DNA of 64,000 nucleotides from an uncultured Ruminococcus sp. GTDB lineage: Bacteria; Bacillota; Clostridia; Oscillospirales; Acutalibacteraceae. Positions 17,671-26,353 of the stretch are shown here, in pieces. The notes beneath the pieces are model-generated. The model made no database searches. It was not told the DNA's origin and was given only the letters and a program-made list of their open reading frames with translations. The first letter of the stretch is position 1. Each line of letters starts with the position of its first letter. Both the position numbers and the translations under genes were made by a program. The stretch is from NCBI GenBank assembly GCA_934476515.1, contig CAKSNZ010000001.1:62001-126000 (forward strand), read 5' to 3'.

Positions 17671-17700
17671 TTGCTTATAAAATCGAAACATCATAAGCAA
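17671..17700 (-). promoter_or_regulatory. Leader stem-loop of the HPr-like gene
   Basis: TTGCTTAT and ATAAGCAA form a perfect 8-bp stem around a 14-base loop in the predicted 5' leader. Function unknown. Confidence 0.35.
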
Positions 17701-17721
17701 ATTTTCACATTCAATAAGTGT

Positions 17722-17750
17722 ATTATAACCCTAGAAAACAACTAAATCAA
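17722..17750 (-). promoter_or_regulatory. Sigma-A promoter of the HPr-like gene
   Basis: TTGATT, 17 bases, TATAAT on the minus strand, giving a leader of about 95 bases. I see no obvious cre-like box. Confidence 0.75.
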
Positions 17751-17889
17751 CCTTATTTTTTAAATTTGTTTCACTACACATTTGAAAAGAAAATAAAAAT
17801 CTGTTTCTTGTGCAATCCGACGAAAACAGCAACACATTTTTGTTATTACATCACAAGAATTTAATTTAGTTATAACCAATATTACAATA

Positions 17890-18627
17890 CTACTTTAGTG
17901 AGTTTATATAATTTTCCAATAATTCCTTATCTTCTTTTGATAACTCTTTCTTTTCTAACAAGTCAGGTCGCTTATTATACGTGTTAATTAAGGAATGTTC
18001 CTTCTGCCATTTATCCACATTAGCATGATGACCACTGTATAGTACAGGTGGAACTTCTCTATCTCTCCACACCTGTGGCTTTGTATATTGTGGACATTCA
18101 AGAAGTCCATTATAGTGGCTTTCATCAGTAAAGCAAACTGTATCGGAAAGTACACCCTCTGTCATTCTGGAAAGTGCATCAATAAATACAAGTGCAGGTA
18201 ATTCACCACCGGTTAATACATAGTCACCGATAGAAATTTCTTCATCTACATATTCATCAAGTACCCTTTGGTCAACACCTTCATAGTGACCACACAATAC
18301 ACAAACATTCTTATGACTTGAAATATCAATTAGCTTTTGCTGATTTAGAGTTTTGCCTTGTGGTGACATATACACAAAGTAAGGCTTTTCACCAACTTGT
18401 TCACAAATGTTCTCAAAGCATAGTGCAATAGGTTCTGCTTTCATAAGCATACCTTTACCACCACCATAAGGTGTATCATCAACTCTCTTGTGTTTATCAA
18501 AGGCAAAATCCCTAAGCTGATGAGTGTTGATTTCAAGTACGCCTTTCTTTTGAGCTCTGCCTAAAATACTTTCGTTTAAAACTGTTTCACACATTTCCGG
18601 AAACAATGTTATCAAATCAATCCTCAT
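17890..18627 (-). CDS. trmD: tRNA (guanine37-N1)-methyltransferase TrmD
   Basis: SPOUT-class enzyme methylating N1 of G37 next to the anticodon, preventing +1 frameshifts. 245 residues. Starts MRIDLITLFPEM; the trefoil-knot SAM site is visible as LCGHYEGVDQRV and ISIGDYVLTGGE. I chose the ATG at 18627 over the TTG one codon upstream because AAAGGA is better spaced. It overlaps rimM by 11 bases, the conserved rimM-trmD coupling. rplS, which normally follows, is not present. Confidence 0.97.
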   Translation of the reverse strand: MRIDLITLFPEMCETVLNESILGRAQKKGVLEINTHQLRDFAFDKHKRVDDTPYGGGKGMLMKAEPIALCFENICEQVGEKPYFVYMSPQGKTLNQQKLIDISSHKNVCVLCGHYEGVDQRVLDEYVDEEISIGDYVLTGGELPALVFIDALSRMTEGVLSDTVCFTDESHYNGLLECPQYTKPQVWRDREVPPVLYSGHHANVDKWQKEHSLINTYNKRPDLLEKKELSKEDKELLENYINSLK

Positions 18628-19129
18628 CAAATAGTCCTTTCATAGGCTCAATGAGAATATACTCCTCATAAACATTAATTTCCTTAACAATTTCATCAAT
18701 CTTAGGCATTAAGTAAGTTTTGCCGTCACTTGCTTTAATTTCATAAACATCATTTGCACCGGTATAAAGTACATCTGTTACTTTACCATATACAGTACCG
18801 TCATTTATATCTCTAACTTCACAACCGATAATATCTTGTACAAAATACACATCTTCAGGAAGTGGGCAATCATCTCTGTTAATATATAGAACTTTACCGA
18901 CAAGAGGAATTGCATCGTCAATATTATCAATACCTTTAATTTTCATTAGTGCAATATTTTTATGAGGTCTGCTTTTTACAGAAATACTTTTCTTACCGTC
19001 TTTATCAAGATAAAGTGTTGTAAAGCAACTAAAAAAGTCACCACCATCACACCACAATTCTACTCTACACTCACCCTTAATACCGTGAGTGCCTACAATT
19101 TTACCTACTTCAAGATATTCCTTAATCAT
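18617..19129 (-). CDS. rimM: 16S rRNA processing protein RimM
   Basis: Ribosome maturation factor that binds S19 and helps assemble the 30S head. 170 residues: N-terminal beta-barrel domain starting EYLEVGKIVGTHGIKGECRV, and a C-terminal PRC-barrel domain (VYFVQDIIGCEV onward). Upstream partner of trmD in one transcript. It is separated from khpA, its usual neighbour, by an oppositely oriented 566-codon gene, so it needs its own promoter; a weak TTAAAA-17-TATTAT can be read upstream. Confidence 0.95.
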   Translation of the reverse strand: MIKEYLEVGKIVGTHGIKGECRVELWCDGGDFFSCFTTLYLDKDGKKSISVKSRPHKNIALMKIKGIDNIDDAIPLVGKVLYINRDDCPLPEDVYFVQDIIGCEVRDINDGTVYGKVTDVLYTGANDVYEIKASDGKTYLMPKIDEIVKEINVYEEYILIEPMKGLFDED

Positions 19130-19254
19130 AGTATCTCTCCTATTATTTTAAGTATTCTTATTATCTTTTTTTCAATTAACTTTATATCATATATAAATAA
19201 TACCCATACTTTTAGGATATTTTAACACAAATCACAACTACATTCAATATTCAC

Positions 19255-19283
19255 TTGAATTTATGTTATATTTTAGATATAAT
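19255..19283 (+). promoter_or_regulatory. Sigma-A promoter of the GT-C membrane protein gene
   Basis: TTGAAT, 17 bases, TATAAT on the plus strand. It precedes the ATG at 19317 by about 34 bases, with AAAAGGA as ribosome site. Confidence 0.7.
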
Positions 19284-19316
19284 TTATAAGTAGAAAAAAG
19301 AAAAGGATTTTTTATT

Positions 19317-21017
19317 ATGGACAATTCAAAAAAACTTCCTTCTAATAAAAGGGAAAAGGTAGTTGCCCCTAACCTAAAAAAGCAAAATCTTTTTGAAACT
19401 ATATGCTCATATGGTATCACAATTCTTTGCTTTATTTTCTTTGGTTATGTGGCAATAATGTCGGTATTACAAACCAGTGAATTTGACAGTGCTAACTTTG
19501 GTGGAGAAGTTATACAGTTTAACTATGATGACCTGGTAATGAACTTCTTTTTACTTGGTGGATTCTTCTTGTTAGTCTTTGCACTAAGCAGATACGCCAA
19601 TGTTTTCAAGAAAGTTTCAGATTTAGCATTAGTAGTTGGACTTTCGGTTTACACCATAACACTTGGATTTATATGGATATTTATGGCACAGAGTGTTCCT
19701 GCTGCTGACTCAGGCACAGTTACTCAAACTGCCATGGAAGTTGCAAAAGGTAACTATCAATCATTCCAAACAAGTAATGATACCTTCTATAATAATGTTA
19801 GTTACTACAAGATTTATCCATTCCAACTTGGTTTTGTGTTTATCAGTGAAATTGTTTACAGAATTTTCGGTACAACAACTTCAATGCCAATGCAGGTATT
19901 TAATGTACTGGCTTTAACTGCTCTTTACATTGCTATTGTAGCAATCAGTAAAAAATTATTTAAGAGTAAGTCAGTTACATTTATTACAGTGTTTATGTTA
20001 GCCGGTTGTATTCAGGGTATTTTATTCACAACATTTGTTTACGGTAATATTATCGGTATTGCATCAGCAATGTGGGCTTGTTACTTTGTAATCAGATTTA
20101 TGCAAAGTGAAGAAAAACGCAACTACTTAAACCTACTACCTGCATCATTACTAATGGCACTTTCAGTTGTAGCAAAGTACAACAATATGATTTGGCTGGC
20201 AGCTATTTGTATTGCACTTCTAATTTATATTATTAAGAACAAAAAGTGGTTACACTTTGTTTCTATTGCATTTGTAGTTTTGATTTCTGTTGGTTCATTT
20301 AACCTAGTTATTATGAGTTACGAAAAGAGAAGTGGTGTTGACCTTGGTAAAGGTGTTGACCAAATTCTTTACTTAGATGCCGGTTTAAATGAATCTGCTA
20401 TGGCTCCCGGTTGGTACAACGATATGGCTAAGTCACAGTTCTTAAATGCTAACTTAGATAATAAACAAGCTGACACATGGGCTAAGACAGATATTAAAGA
20501 AAGACTTAATAAATTTAAGCAAGACTCTCACTACAGAAACAATTTCTTTAGCAAGAAAATTCTTTCACAATGGAATGAACCATCATACGAAAGTTTATGG
20601 GTAAGCCAAGTTAAGGGTCATTACTTTGGTGAAATTAAGGAAAATACAACACTATACAGTATTTACAGTGGCAAGATAAATAAGTTCCTATATGACTACT
20701 TTGATTTCTTCCAGATGATTACATTTATTCTCTTTGCAATTGGTGTTGCAGGATTAATCAAAAAGAGATGTTCAGCTGAAACAATTATGATTTTAACAGG
20801 TCTTGCCGGTGGTTTTATTTACCACACATTATTTGAAGGTAAAAGCCAATATGTACTTACATACTTTATTGTAATGATTATGTTCTCATCATACGGTCTA
20901 TATCTACTTGTTAAGCCAAAGAATTTTAACAATAACAGTGACAGTGAAAAAGAAACTCTCGGTGACAAATTCAAGAAAGTTATCTTTAAGATTGACAGCA
21001 AAACAAGACAATCTTAA
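19317..21017 (+). CDS. Polytopic membrane protein, probable GT-C fold glycosyltransferase (ArnT/PMT-like)
   Basis: 566 residues with about eleven hydrophobic segments, a cytoplasmic basic N-terminus (about 1-30) and a hydrophilic stretch (about 345-440). The first long loop carries an acidic site (PAADSGTVTQ), and a late hydrophobic segment starts EGKSQYVLTYF. This layout fits polyprenyl-phosphate-sugar dependent GT-C glycosyltransferases, but no motif is diagnostic and the substrate is unknown. It has its own promoter and terminator. It sits in reverse orientation inside what is normally one ylxM-to-trmD operon, which suggests insertion of the gene there. Confidence 0.6.
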   Translation: MDNSKKLPSNKREKVVAPNLKKQNLFETICSYGITILCFIFFGYVAIMSVLQTSEFDSANFGGEVIQFNYDDLVMNFFLLGGFFLLVFALSRYANVFKKVSDLALVVGLSVYTITLGFIWIFMAQSVPAADSGTVTQTAMEVAKGNYQSFQTSNDTFYNNVSYYKIYPFQLGFVFISEIVYRIFGTTTSMPMQVFNVLALTALYIAIVAISKKLFKSKSVTFITVFMLAGCIQGILFTTFVYGNIIGIASAMWACYFVIRFMQSEEKRNYLNLLPASLLMALSVVAKYNNMIWLAAICIALLIYIIKNKKWLHFVSIAFVVLISVGSFNLVIMSYEKRSGVDLGKGVDQILYLDAGLNESAMAPGWYNDMAKSQFLNANLDNKQADTWAKTDIKERLNKFKQDSHYRNNFFSKKILSQWNEPSYESLWVSQVKGHYFGEIKENTTLYSIYSGKINKFLYDYFDFFQMITFILFAIGVAGLIKKRCSAETIMILTGLAGGFIYHTLFEGKSQYVLTYFIVMIMFSSYGLYLLVKPKNFNNNSDSEKETLGDKFKKVIFKIDSKTRQS

Positions 21018-21041
21018 TAAACTAAATTAACAAAAGCAAAA

Positions 21042-21079
21042 ACTGACTCAAGTAAAACTACTTGGGTCAGTTCTTTTTC
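21042..21079 (+). terminator. Terminator after the GT-C membrane protein gene
   Basis: 14-bp stem (AACTGACTCAAGTA with TACTTGGGTCAGTT, one G-T pair), 4-base loop, then CTTTTTC. Confidence 0.85.
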
Positions 21080-21085
21080 TGCATA

Positions 21086-21117
21086 AAAATATCCCCCATA
21101 TTGGGGGTTATTTTTGG
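21086..21117. terminator. Bidirectional terminator between the GT-C gene and khpA
   Basis: CCCCCA/TGGGGG with a 4-base loop. T-rich tails exist on both sides: TTATTTTT on the plus strand and ATATTTTTA on the minus strand, so it should end the khpA transcript and back up the previous terminator. Confidence 0.8.
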
Positions 21118-21121
21118 AATA

Positions 21122-21355
21122 TCAGTCGATTTCAACTGAAATTCTTTCGTTATTACGGATAGCTGCAGAACGAGCTACTGTACGGATAGCCTTAGCAATT
21201 CTGCCTTGCTTACCGATAATTCTACCCATATCACTTTCAGCAGCATGAATATGATATACAGTAACGCCTTCAGCATCCTTTTCGTCCTGAGTTACAAAAA
21301 CCTTGTCAGGTTCTTCAACAAGACCTTTGGCAATGATTGTGAGTAATTCTGTCAT
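21122..21355 (-). CDS. khpA: KH-domain RNA-binding protein KhpA (YlqC)
   Basis: 77-residue single KH domain. The GxxG loop appears in GRIIGKQGRIAKAIRT. KhpA acts with KhpB/Jag as an RNA chaperone influencing cell division and elongation in Gram-positives. Its ATG overlaps the rpsP stop (TAATG), so translation is coupled. Last gene of the ylxM-ffh-rpsP-khpA transcript, which ends in a strong hairpin. Confidence 0.93.
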   Translation of the reverse strand: MTELLTIIAKGLVEEPDKVFVTQDEKDAEGVTVYHIHAAESDMGRIIGKQGRIAKAIRTVARSAAIRNNERISVEID

Positions 21356-21594
21356 TATAGAATACCCTCCTTCTTTAACAATGCCTTAACTGTATCTGTA
21401 GGCTGTGCACCCTTAGCAATCCAAGTCTTAACTGCATCAGCATCAACATTAACTGTTGAAGGTTTTGTTAGAGGATTGTATGTGCCGATTTCTTCGATGA
21501 AACGACCATCTCTAGGATATCTTGAGTCAGCAACTACGATTCTGTAGAAAGGAGACTTCTTAGCACCCATTCTTCTTAGTCTAATCTTTACCAT
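21355..21594 (-). CDS. rpsP: 30S ribosomal protein S16
   Basis: 79 residues, typical bS16: starts [20 protein letters not shown], followed by [20 protein letters not shown]. Component of the 30S subunit body. GGAGGTGAAAATATA precedes the ATG. Located between ffh and khpA, as in most Firmicutes. Confidence 0.98.
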   Translation of the reverse strand: MVKIRLRRMGAKKSPFYRIVVADSRYPRDGRFIEEIGTYNPLTKPSTVNVDADAVKTWIAKGAQPTDTVKALLKKEGIL

Positions 21595-21657
21595 TATATT
21601 TTCACCTCCATAATTAAGTATCTATATCACCAAAATTAATTGGATAATAACTATTTG

Positions 21658-23064
21658 TTAGAACGGAAAACCTCCACCCATTGGTGGCATTCCGTTTCCA
21701 CCCATATTGCCTAGGTCACCAAGTTCATTTAAGTTTGGCATACCTTTCATCATGGCTCTGCGTTTGCCCTTCTTGCCTTTGCCGGTAAACTGTTTCATCA
21801 TTTTCTGCATTTGTTCAAGTTGCTTTAGAAGTCTGTTAACTTCTTCAACCTTTCTACCTGAACCGGCAGCAATTCTTTTTTTTCTACTGGCATTAATAAG
21901 GCTTGGCTTTTCTCTTTCGGCCGGTGTCATTGAGTAAATAATAGCCTCACACCAGTCAATCTGTCTATCGTCAATATCAGCATTTTCAAGTTGTTTTCCA
22001 AGTCCCGGAATCTTACCTAAAATGCCCTTAATAGGACCCATCTTCTTAATCTGCTCAAACTGTTGTAGCAAATCGTTAAAGTCCATCTTGTTTTCCATCA
22101 TTTTCTTGGCAACTGCTTCAGCTTTCTTTTCATCAAGCTTTGCCTCTACATCTTCAATAAGAGTAAGCACATCGCCCATACCAAGGATACGGCTTGCCAT
22201 TCTGTCAGGATGGAAAACTTCTAAATCCTCAAGTTTTTCACCTGTACCACAGAACTTAATTGGTTTGCCTGTAACTTCCTTAACAGAAAGTGCAGCACCA
22301 CCACGAGTATCACCGTCTAACTTAGTTAGGATAACACCTGTGATTTCAAGCAAGTCATTAAATGACTTTGCAACATTAACTGCGTCCTGACCTGTCATTG
22401 AGTCGATAACCAAAAGAATTTCATCAGGATTAACTTCCTTCTTAATATTCTTTAGTTCTTCCATAAGTTCTTCATCAATGTGAAGACGACCGGCAGTATC
22501 AAGGATAACTACATCATTACCGTAGTCTTTAGCGTGTTTAATAGCTTCTTTTGCAATTTTTACAGGGTTCTTCTTGCCCATTTCAAATACAGGAGCTCCT
22601 GCCTTTGCACCAACAACCTTTAACTGGTCAATAGCAGCAGGTCTGTAAATATCACAAGCTACAAGTAAAGGTCTTCTACCCTGTGACTTTAGCATTTTTG
22701 CAAGTTTAGCAGTATGAGTAGTTTTACCACTACCCTGAAGACCACACATCATAATTACTGTTGGTGGCTTAGATGCGAATTTAATCTTTTCTTCTTCTCC
22801 ACCCATCAGTGCAGTTAGTTCTTCATTAACTATTTTAACAACCATCTGTGCAGGAGTTAGGCTTTCCATAACATCCTGACCGATAGCTCTCTCAGTAACT
22901 TTGTTAGTAAAGTTCTTAGCAACTTTAAAGTTTACATCAGCCTCTAGAAGTGCCAATCGCACTTCACGCATAGCTTCTTTAACATCACTTTCAGTAAGTT
23001 TACCTTTATTTTTTAACTTTTTAAAAGCATTACTTAGCTTATCAGAAAGACCTTCAAATGCCAC
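21658..23064 (-). CDS. ffh: Signal recognition particle protein Ffh
   Basis: GTPase of the SRP that brings signal-sequence-bearing ribosomes to FtsY at the membrane. 468 residues: N domain, G domain with GLQGSGKTTHTAKLA (P-loop, about 108-122), DTAGR and TKLDGDTRGGAALS, and the Met-rich M domain (from about 300; KKMGPIKGILGKIPG and QLEQMQKMMKQF) ending in a Gly/Met/Pro tail. Start is GTG behind TAGGAGGT. Directly downstream of ylxM. Confidence 0.98.
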   Translation of the reverse strand: MAFEGLSDKLSNAFKKLKNKGKLTESDVKEAMREVRLALLEADVNFKVAKNFTNKVTERAIGQDVMESLTPAQMVVKIVNEELTALMGGEEEKIKFASKPPTVIMMCGLQGSGKTTHTAKLAKMLKSQGRRPLLVACDIYRPAAIDQLKVVGAKAGAPVFEMGKKNPVKIAKEAIKHAKDYGNDVVILDTAGRLHIDEELMEELKNIKKEVNPDEILLVIDSMTGQDAVNVAKSFNDLLEITGVILTKLDGDTRGGAALSVKEVTGKPIKFCGTGEKLEDLEVFHPDRMASRILGMGDVLTLIEDVEAKLDEKKAEAVAKKMMENKMDFNDLLQQFEQIKKMGPIKGILGKIPGLGKQLENADIDDRQIDWCEAIIYSMTPAEREKPSLINASRKKRIAAGSGRKVEEVNRLLKQLEQMQKMMKQFTGKGKKGKRRAMMKGMPNLNELGDLGNMGGNGMPPMGGGFPF

Positions 23065-23076
23065 AGGACTTACCTC

Positions 23077-23442
23077 CTATTCTTGATTTAGCAGTTCATT
23101 TACAACCAAGGTCATTTCATCAACCTTAGCAATAAGTGAACTTTTATCTTCTTTATCTAAAACACATTTTGTTTCTTCAAGGGACTTTTTCAGTTTAGAA
23201 AGTCCTTCTTGAGTTTCAACAAAACGCTTGTATAATCCTAATTTTTCTTCAAAAGTTTGGAGGTTACCTTCGGCTCTCTTAATTAAGTCCCTTACTCCTT
23301 GACGAGTAATTCCCATATCATCAGCAATCTCCGAAAGTGAGAGGTCATCATTATAGTACATCTCAGTTGCATATCTAACTTTATCGGTCAAAAGTTCACC
23401 GTAAAAGTCAAGCAAAAGAGAATTCTCTATGTTCTTTTCCAT
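23077..23442 (-). CDS. ylxM: YlxM-type HTH protein, SRP-associated
   Basis: 121 residues with a sigma-70 region-4-like helix-turn-helix (DDLSLSEIADDMGITRQGVRDLIKR, quoted in part: LSEIADDMGITRQGV). The YlxM/p13 family is linked to SRP and can modulate Ffh activity in streptococci. I chose the ATG at 23442, which has GAAAGGTG at good distance, over the GTG three codons upstream. First gene of the operon, with a strong promoter and a 5' terminal stem-loop. Confidence 0.9.
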   Translation of the reverse strand: MEKNIENSLLLDFYGELLTDKVRYATEMYYNDDLSLSEIADDMGITRQGVRDLIKRAEGNLQTFEEKLGLYKRFVETQEGLSKLKKSLEETKCVLDKEDKSSLIAKVDEMTLVVNELLNQE

Positions 23443-23458
23443 TTGACTCACCTTTCAA

Positions 23459-23481
23459 CTGTAAAGTTTTTTTCTTTACAG
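23459..23481 (-). promoter_or_regulatory. 5' terminal stem-loop of the ylxM-ffh mRNA
   Basis: CTGTAAAG, 7 A residues, CTTTACAG: a perfect 8-bp stem whose first base coincides with the predicted transcription start (about 23482) and which ends just before the ylxM ribosome site. Such 5' hairpins can stabilise mRNA. Confidence 0.5.
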
Positions 23482-23488
23482 CATAGTT

Positions 23489-23517
23489 ATTATATAATAA
23501 AGCCATAATAAAGTCAA
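23489..23517 (-). promoter_or_regulatory. Sigma-A promoter of ylxM-ffh-rpsP-khpA
   Basis: TTGACT, 17 bases, TATAAT on the minus strand: a near-consensus promoter. Confidence 0.8.
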
Positions 23518-23781
23518 TAGTTTTCTTACTTTAATTAAATTTTATTAAAATTGCCTTTGTTATATTATTTATATAAAGTTTACATCTTGTTTATATTCAC
23601 TTAATTTTCACCTATATATAAATAAGTAAACATATTATATAGCAAAATAAAACAACAGAAAAACTACAAAATATATTTTTGTTAGTGAAAATCACAAAAT
23701 TAAAATTTCTGAAAAATTTTTGGTGATATGTACTAAAAAATGTGTTATAATTTATTAGTATCAAACAAATGGGGGATTATT
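23518..23781. other. AT-rich divergent intergenic region ylxM / phoH
   Basis: Together with the leader of ylxM this makes about 340 bases without a gene. It holds the ylxM promoter on one side and the phoH promoter on the other. The centre is very AT-rich; I see no further gene, RNA or clear repeat. Confidence 0.6.
23743..23751 (+). promoter_or_regulatory. Extended -10 promoter of phoH
   Basis: TGTTATAAT, an extended -10 (TGnTATAAT); the -35 region is poor (TTGGTG with 20-base spacing). The in-frame ATG at 23740 overlaps this element and so cannot be the phoH start. Confidence 0.6.
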
Positions 23782-24750
23782 TTGGAACAAATAATCAGCA
23801 TCGACAGAATGGAACATGCAGTTGCTCTTTTCGGTAGCTTTGATGAGAACATCAAAATGATTGAAAATGAGTACAATGTTCATGTAATTGGTCGAGACAG
23901 TGAATTAAAAATTTCAGGTGAAGCAGAAAGTGTAAGCAAAGCAGTAAAAGTTATTGATAGCTTACTTTCCTTTATCAACAAGGGTGAAGCCCTTAGTGAA
24001 CAAAACATTAGATACTGTATGAGCCTTGTAAACGAAGGCAGTGAGGAAAAGATTCAAGAACTTTCCACTGACTGTGTATGTATTACAAGCAAAGGTAAGC
24101 CTGTTAAGCCTAAGACCTTAGGGCAGAAAAGATACTGTCAAAGTATCGCAAAGAACACTATTACAATCGGTGTTGGTCCTGCCGGTACAGGTAAAACTTA
24201 TCTTGCAGTTGCAATGGCAGTTACTGCCTTTAGGGCAAAGCAAGTTAACAGAATTATCCTAACAAGACCTGCTGTAGAAGCCGGTGAAAAGTTGGGATTC
24301 TTACCCGGTGACTTACAGAGTAAGGTTGACCCATATTTAAGGCCACTATACGATGCACTATTTGATATGTTGGGTGCAGAAACCTACAACAAATATGTTG
24401 AAAGAGGTAACATTGAAGTTGCACCTTTAGCTTATATGAGAGGTAGAACTCTTGACGATAGCTTTATTATCCTTGATGAAGCGCAGAATACTTCTAGGGA
24501 ACAGATGAAAATGTTCCTTACTCGACTTGGTTTTAACTCAAAAATGGTTATTACCGGTGACATAACACAGATTGACCTACCCGGTGGAGTAAAGAGTGGT
24601 TTAAAAGATTGTATTCGTGTACTAAAGGATATTAAGGATATACAACATATTTCATTTAGCGAGAAGGATGTTGTAAGACATCACCTTGTACAAGATATTA
24701 TTAAAGCATATGCTAAGACTGAGGAGAGAAGGAAAAATGACAGAAAATAA
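23782..24750 (+). CDS. phoH: PhoH-family P-loop ATPase (PhoH/YbeZ-like)
   Basis: 322 residues from a TTG start that follows GGGGG; the ATG 14 codons upstream lies inside the promoter. An N-terminal KH-like region (about 1-85) precedes the ATPase domain with Walker A GPAGTGKT (about 134-141), the Walker B-like IILDEAQN and a SKMVITGDITQIDLP segment. PhoH/YbeZ proteins are thought to act with YbeY in RNA or ribosome metabolism, and ybeY overlaps its 3' end here by 14 bases. Confidence 0.93.
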   Translation: MEQIISIDRMEHAVALFGSFDENIKMIENEYNVHVIGRDSELKISGEAESVSKAVKVIDSLLSFINKGEALSEQNIRYCMSLVNEGSEEKIQELSTDCVCITSKGKPVKPKTLGQKRYCQSIAKNTITIGVGPAGTGKTYLAVAMAVTAFRAKQVNRIILTRPAVEAGEKLGFLPGDLQSKVDPYLRPLYDALFDMLGAETYNKYVERGNIEVAPLAYMRGRTLDDSFIILDEAQNTSREQMKMFLTRLGFNSKMVITGDITQIDLPGGVKSGLKDCIRVLKDIKDIQHISFSEKDVVRHHLVQDIIKAYAKTEERRKNDRK

Positions 24751-25243
24751 AATCAGAGTAATCATCACCAACAAGCAGAAGACTGTAAAAATTCCTACTG
24801 GCCTAAGAATGTTAGTAAGAAGAACTTGTAACGCAGTTTTGAGAATGGAAAACTTCCAAGGTCCTGCTGAAGTTAGTGTAACTTTCGTTGACAATGCAGG
24901 TATCAAGGAACTTAATGCACAGTACAGAAACAAAGATATTGAAACAGATGTACTATCTTTCCCTATGGGTGAAAACGGTGTATGGGACAAGAACCCTGAA
25001 ACCGGTGCATATATCTTAGGTGATGTTGTAATTTCTATGGAAAAGGCTCTTAGCCAAGCTGAAACATACGGTCACTCACTTCAGAGAGAAGTTGGTTACT
25101 TAACTGCTCACAGTGTACTTCATCTTCTCGGTTATGACCATATGGAACCACTTGAAAGAGTACATATGAGAGAAAAAGAAGAATTAGTTATGGAACAGCT
25201 TGGTCTTCCTGCAAGTATCAGCTACATTCCTGATAACGAATAA
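24737..25243 (+). CDS. ybeY: Endoribonuclease YbeY (16S rRNA maturation)
   Basis: 168 residues. The zinc-binding signature appears as HSVLHLLGYDH, with Ser at the second position where Gly is common. YbeY acts in 3' processing of 16S rRNA and 70S quality control. I chose the ATG at 24737 behind GAGGAGAGAAGG, giving MTENKIRV; the longer ORF start is an artefact in phoH. Coupled to phoH by overlap and closed by its own terminator. Confidence 0.94.
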   Translation: MTENKIRVIITNKQKTVKIPTGLRMLVRRTCNAVLRMENFQGPAEVSVTFVDNAGIKELNAQYRNKDIETDVLSFPMGENGVWDKNPETGAYILGDVVISMEKALSQAETYGHSLQREVGYLTAHSVLHLLGYDHMEPLERVHMREKEELVMEQLGLPASISYIPDNE

Positions 25244-25265
25244 TTTTATCCATCATAGAATATTT

Positions 25266-25311
25266 CACGCCACACAGATAAGACTACTGTCAATCTTGTG
25301 GCGTGTTTTTG
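25266..25311 (+). terminator. Terminator after ybeY
   Basis: CACGCCACA and TGTGGCGTG form a perfect 9-bp stem with a 22-base loop, followed by TTTTTGTG. Confidence 0.75.
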
Positions 25312-25325
25312 TGTAAGGATTATTA

Positions 25326-25354
25326 TTGCATAAAACCTCTGTTTCAATTATAAT
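25326..25354 (+). promoter_or_regulatory. Sigma-A promoter of era-yqzL-recO-mutS2
   Basis: TTGCAT, 17 bases, TATAAT; era follows with AAGGAG as ribosome site. Confidence 0.75.
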
Positions 25355-25381
25355 AGATACAGAAAATTAAGGAGTACAAAT

Positions 25382-26293
25382 ATGAACTTTAACGATAAAT
25401 CAGCCTTTATTGCAATTATTGGCAGACCTAATGTAGGCAAAAGCTCAATTCTAAATAAATTACTTGGTCAGAAAGTGGCTATTGTTTCTTCAAAGCCACA
25501 AACAACAAGAACAAGAATTATGGGTGTATTAACAGAAGGAAAGGACCAATTAGTTTTCCTAGATACACCGGGTATGCACAAACCTAAAAATTCTCTTGGT
25601 GACTATATGGTTCGTTCAATTAACGAGTCAGTTGCAGGTGTAGATGCTTGTTTACTTGTAACAGAAGCAGGTCAGGAAATAAGAGAAAATGAAAGAATGT
25701 TAATTGAAAAGATTAAGAAACTTGATTTACCTTGTGTATTGGCAATTAATAAAACCGACACTATAAACGACAAGGAAGTTATCCTTGAACAAATCATTAA
25801 GTATTCAAAGGAAATGGACTTTGATGCTATTGTTCCTGTATCAGCAGAAACAGGTTCAAAACTTGATGAACTAAAGGAAGAATTAAAGAAATTTACTTCA
25901 GAAGGTGGTCATTTCTTCCCTGATGACACACTAACAGACCAACCTGAAAAGGTACTTGCTGCTGAAATGATTAGAGAAAAAATTCTAAGACTGACAGAAA
26001 AAGAAATTCCTCATGGCACAGCAGTAGTTATCGAAAGAATGAAAATGCGTGACGACAAAAATCTTATGGACATTGACGCAACAATTTATTGCGAAAGAGA
26101 TACTCACAAAGGTATCTTAATCGGCAAAAAAGGTGCAATGCTTAAAAAGATTTCCACATATGCAAGACAAGATATGGAAAACTTCTTTGGTTGCAAAGTA
26201 AACCTAAAAACATGGATTAAGGTAAAAGAGGACTGGAGAAACAAAGAAAATCTAATGCGTAGCTTTGGATTTGATAGTAATGATTTTCAGTAA
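25382..26293 (+). CDS. era: GTPase Era
   Basis: Ribosome-assembly GTPase that binds the 3' end of 16S rRNA. 303 residues: G domain with GRPNVGKSSILN (about 14-25), DTPGMHKP, and NKTD, followed by a C-terminal KH domain with GILIGKKGAML (about 243-253). Typical length. First gene of an era-yqzL-recO-mutS2 run, downstream of ybeY as in Bacillus, but without the intervening dgkA and cdd genes. Confidence 0.97.
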   Translation: MNFNDKSAFIAIIGRPNVGKSSILNKLLGQKVAIVSSKPQTTRTRIMGVLTEGKDQLVFLDTPGMHKPKNSLGDYMVRSINESVAGVDACLLVTEAGQEIRENERMLIEKIKKLDLPCVLAINKTDTINDKEVILEQIIKYSKEMDFDAIVPVSAETGSKLDELKEELKKFTSEGGHFFPDDTLTDQPEKVLAAEMIREKILRLTEKEIPHGTAVVIERMKMRDDKNLMDIDATIYCERDTHKGILIGKKGAMLKKISTYARQDMENFFGCKVNLKTWIKVKEDWRNKENLMRSFGFDSNDFQ

Positions 26294-26353
26294 TCCCATA
26301 ATTTTCTGACAATATATTTATCCCTCGGTAAAATACTATTAGGGGTGATAAAT

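Noticed and set aside
17806..17858. TCTTGTG/CACAAGA pairing downstream of trmD as a terminator
   Set aside because: The stem is only 7 bp around a loop of about 39 bases and lies 30-80 bases past the stop; not a convincing terminator.
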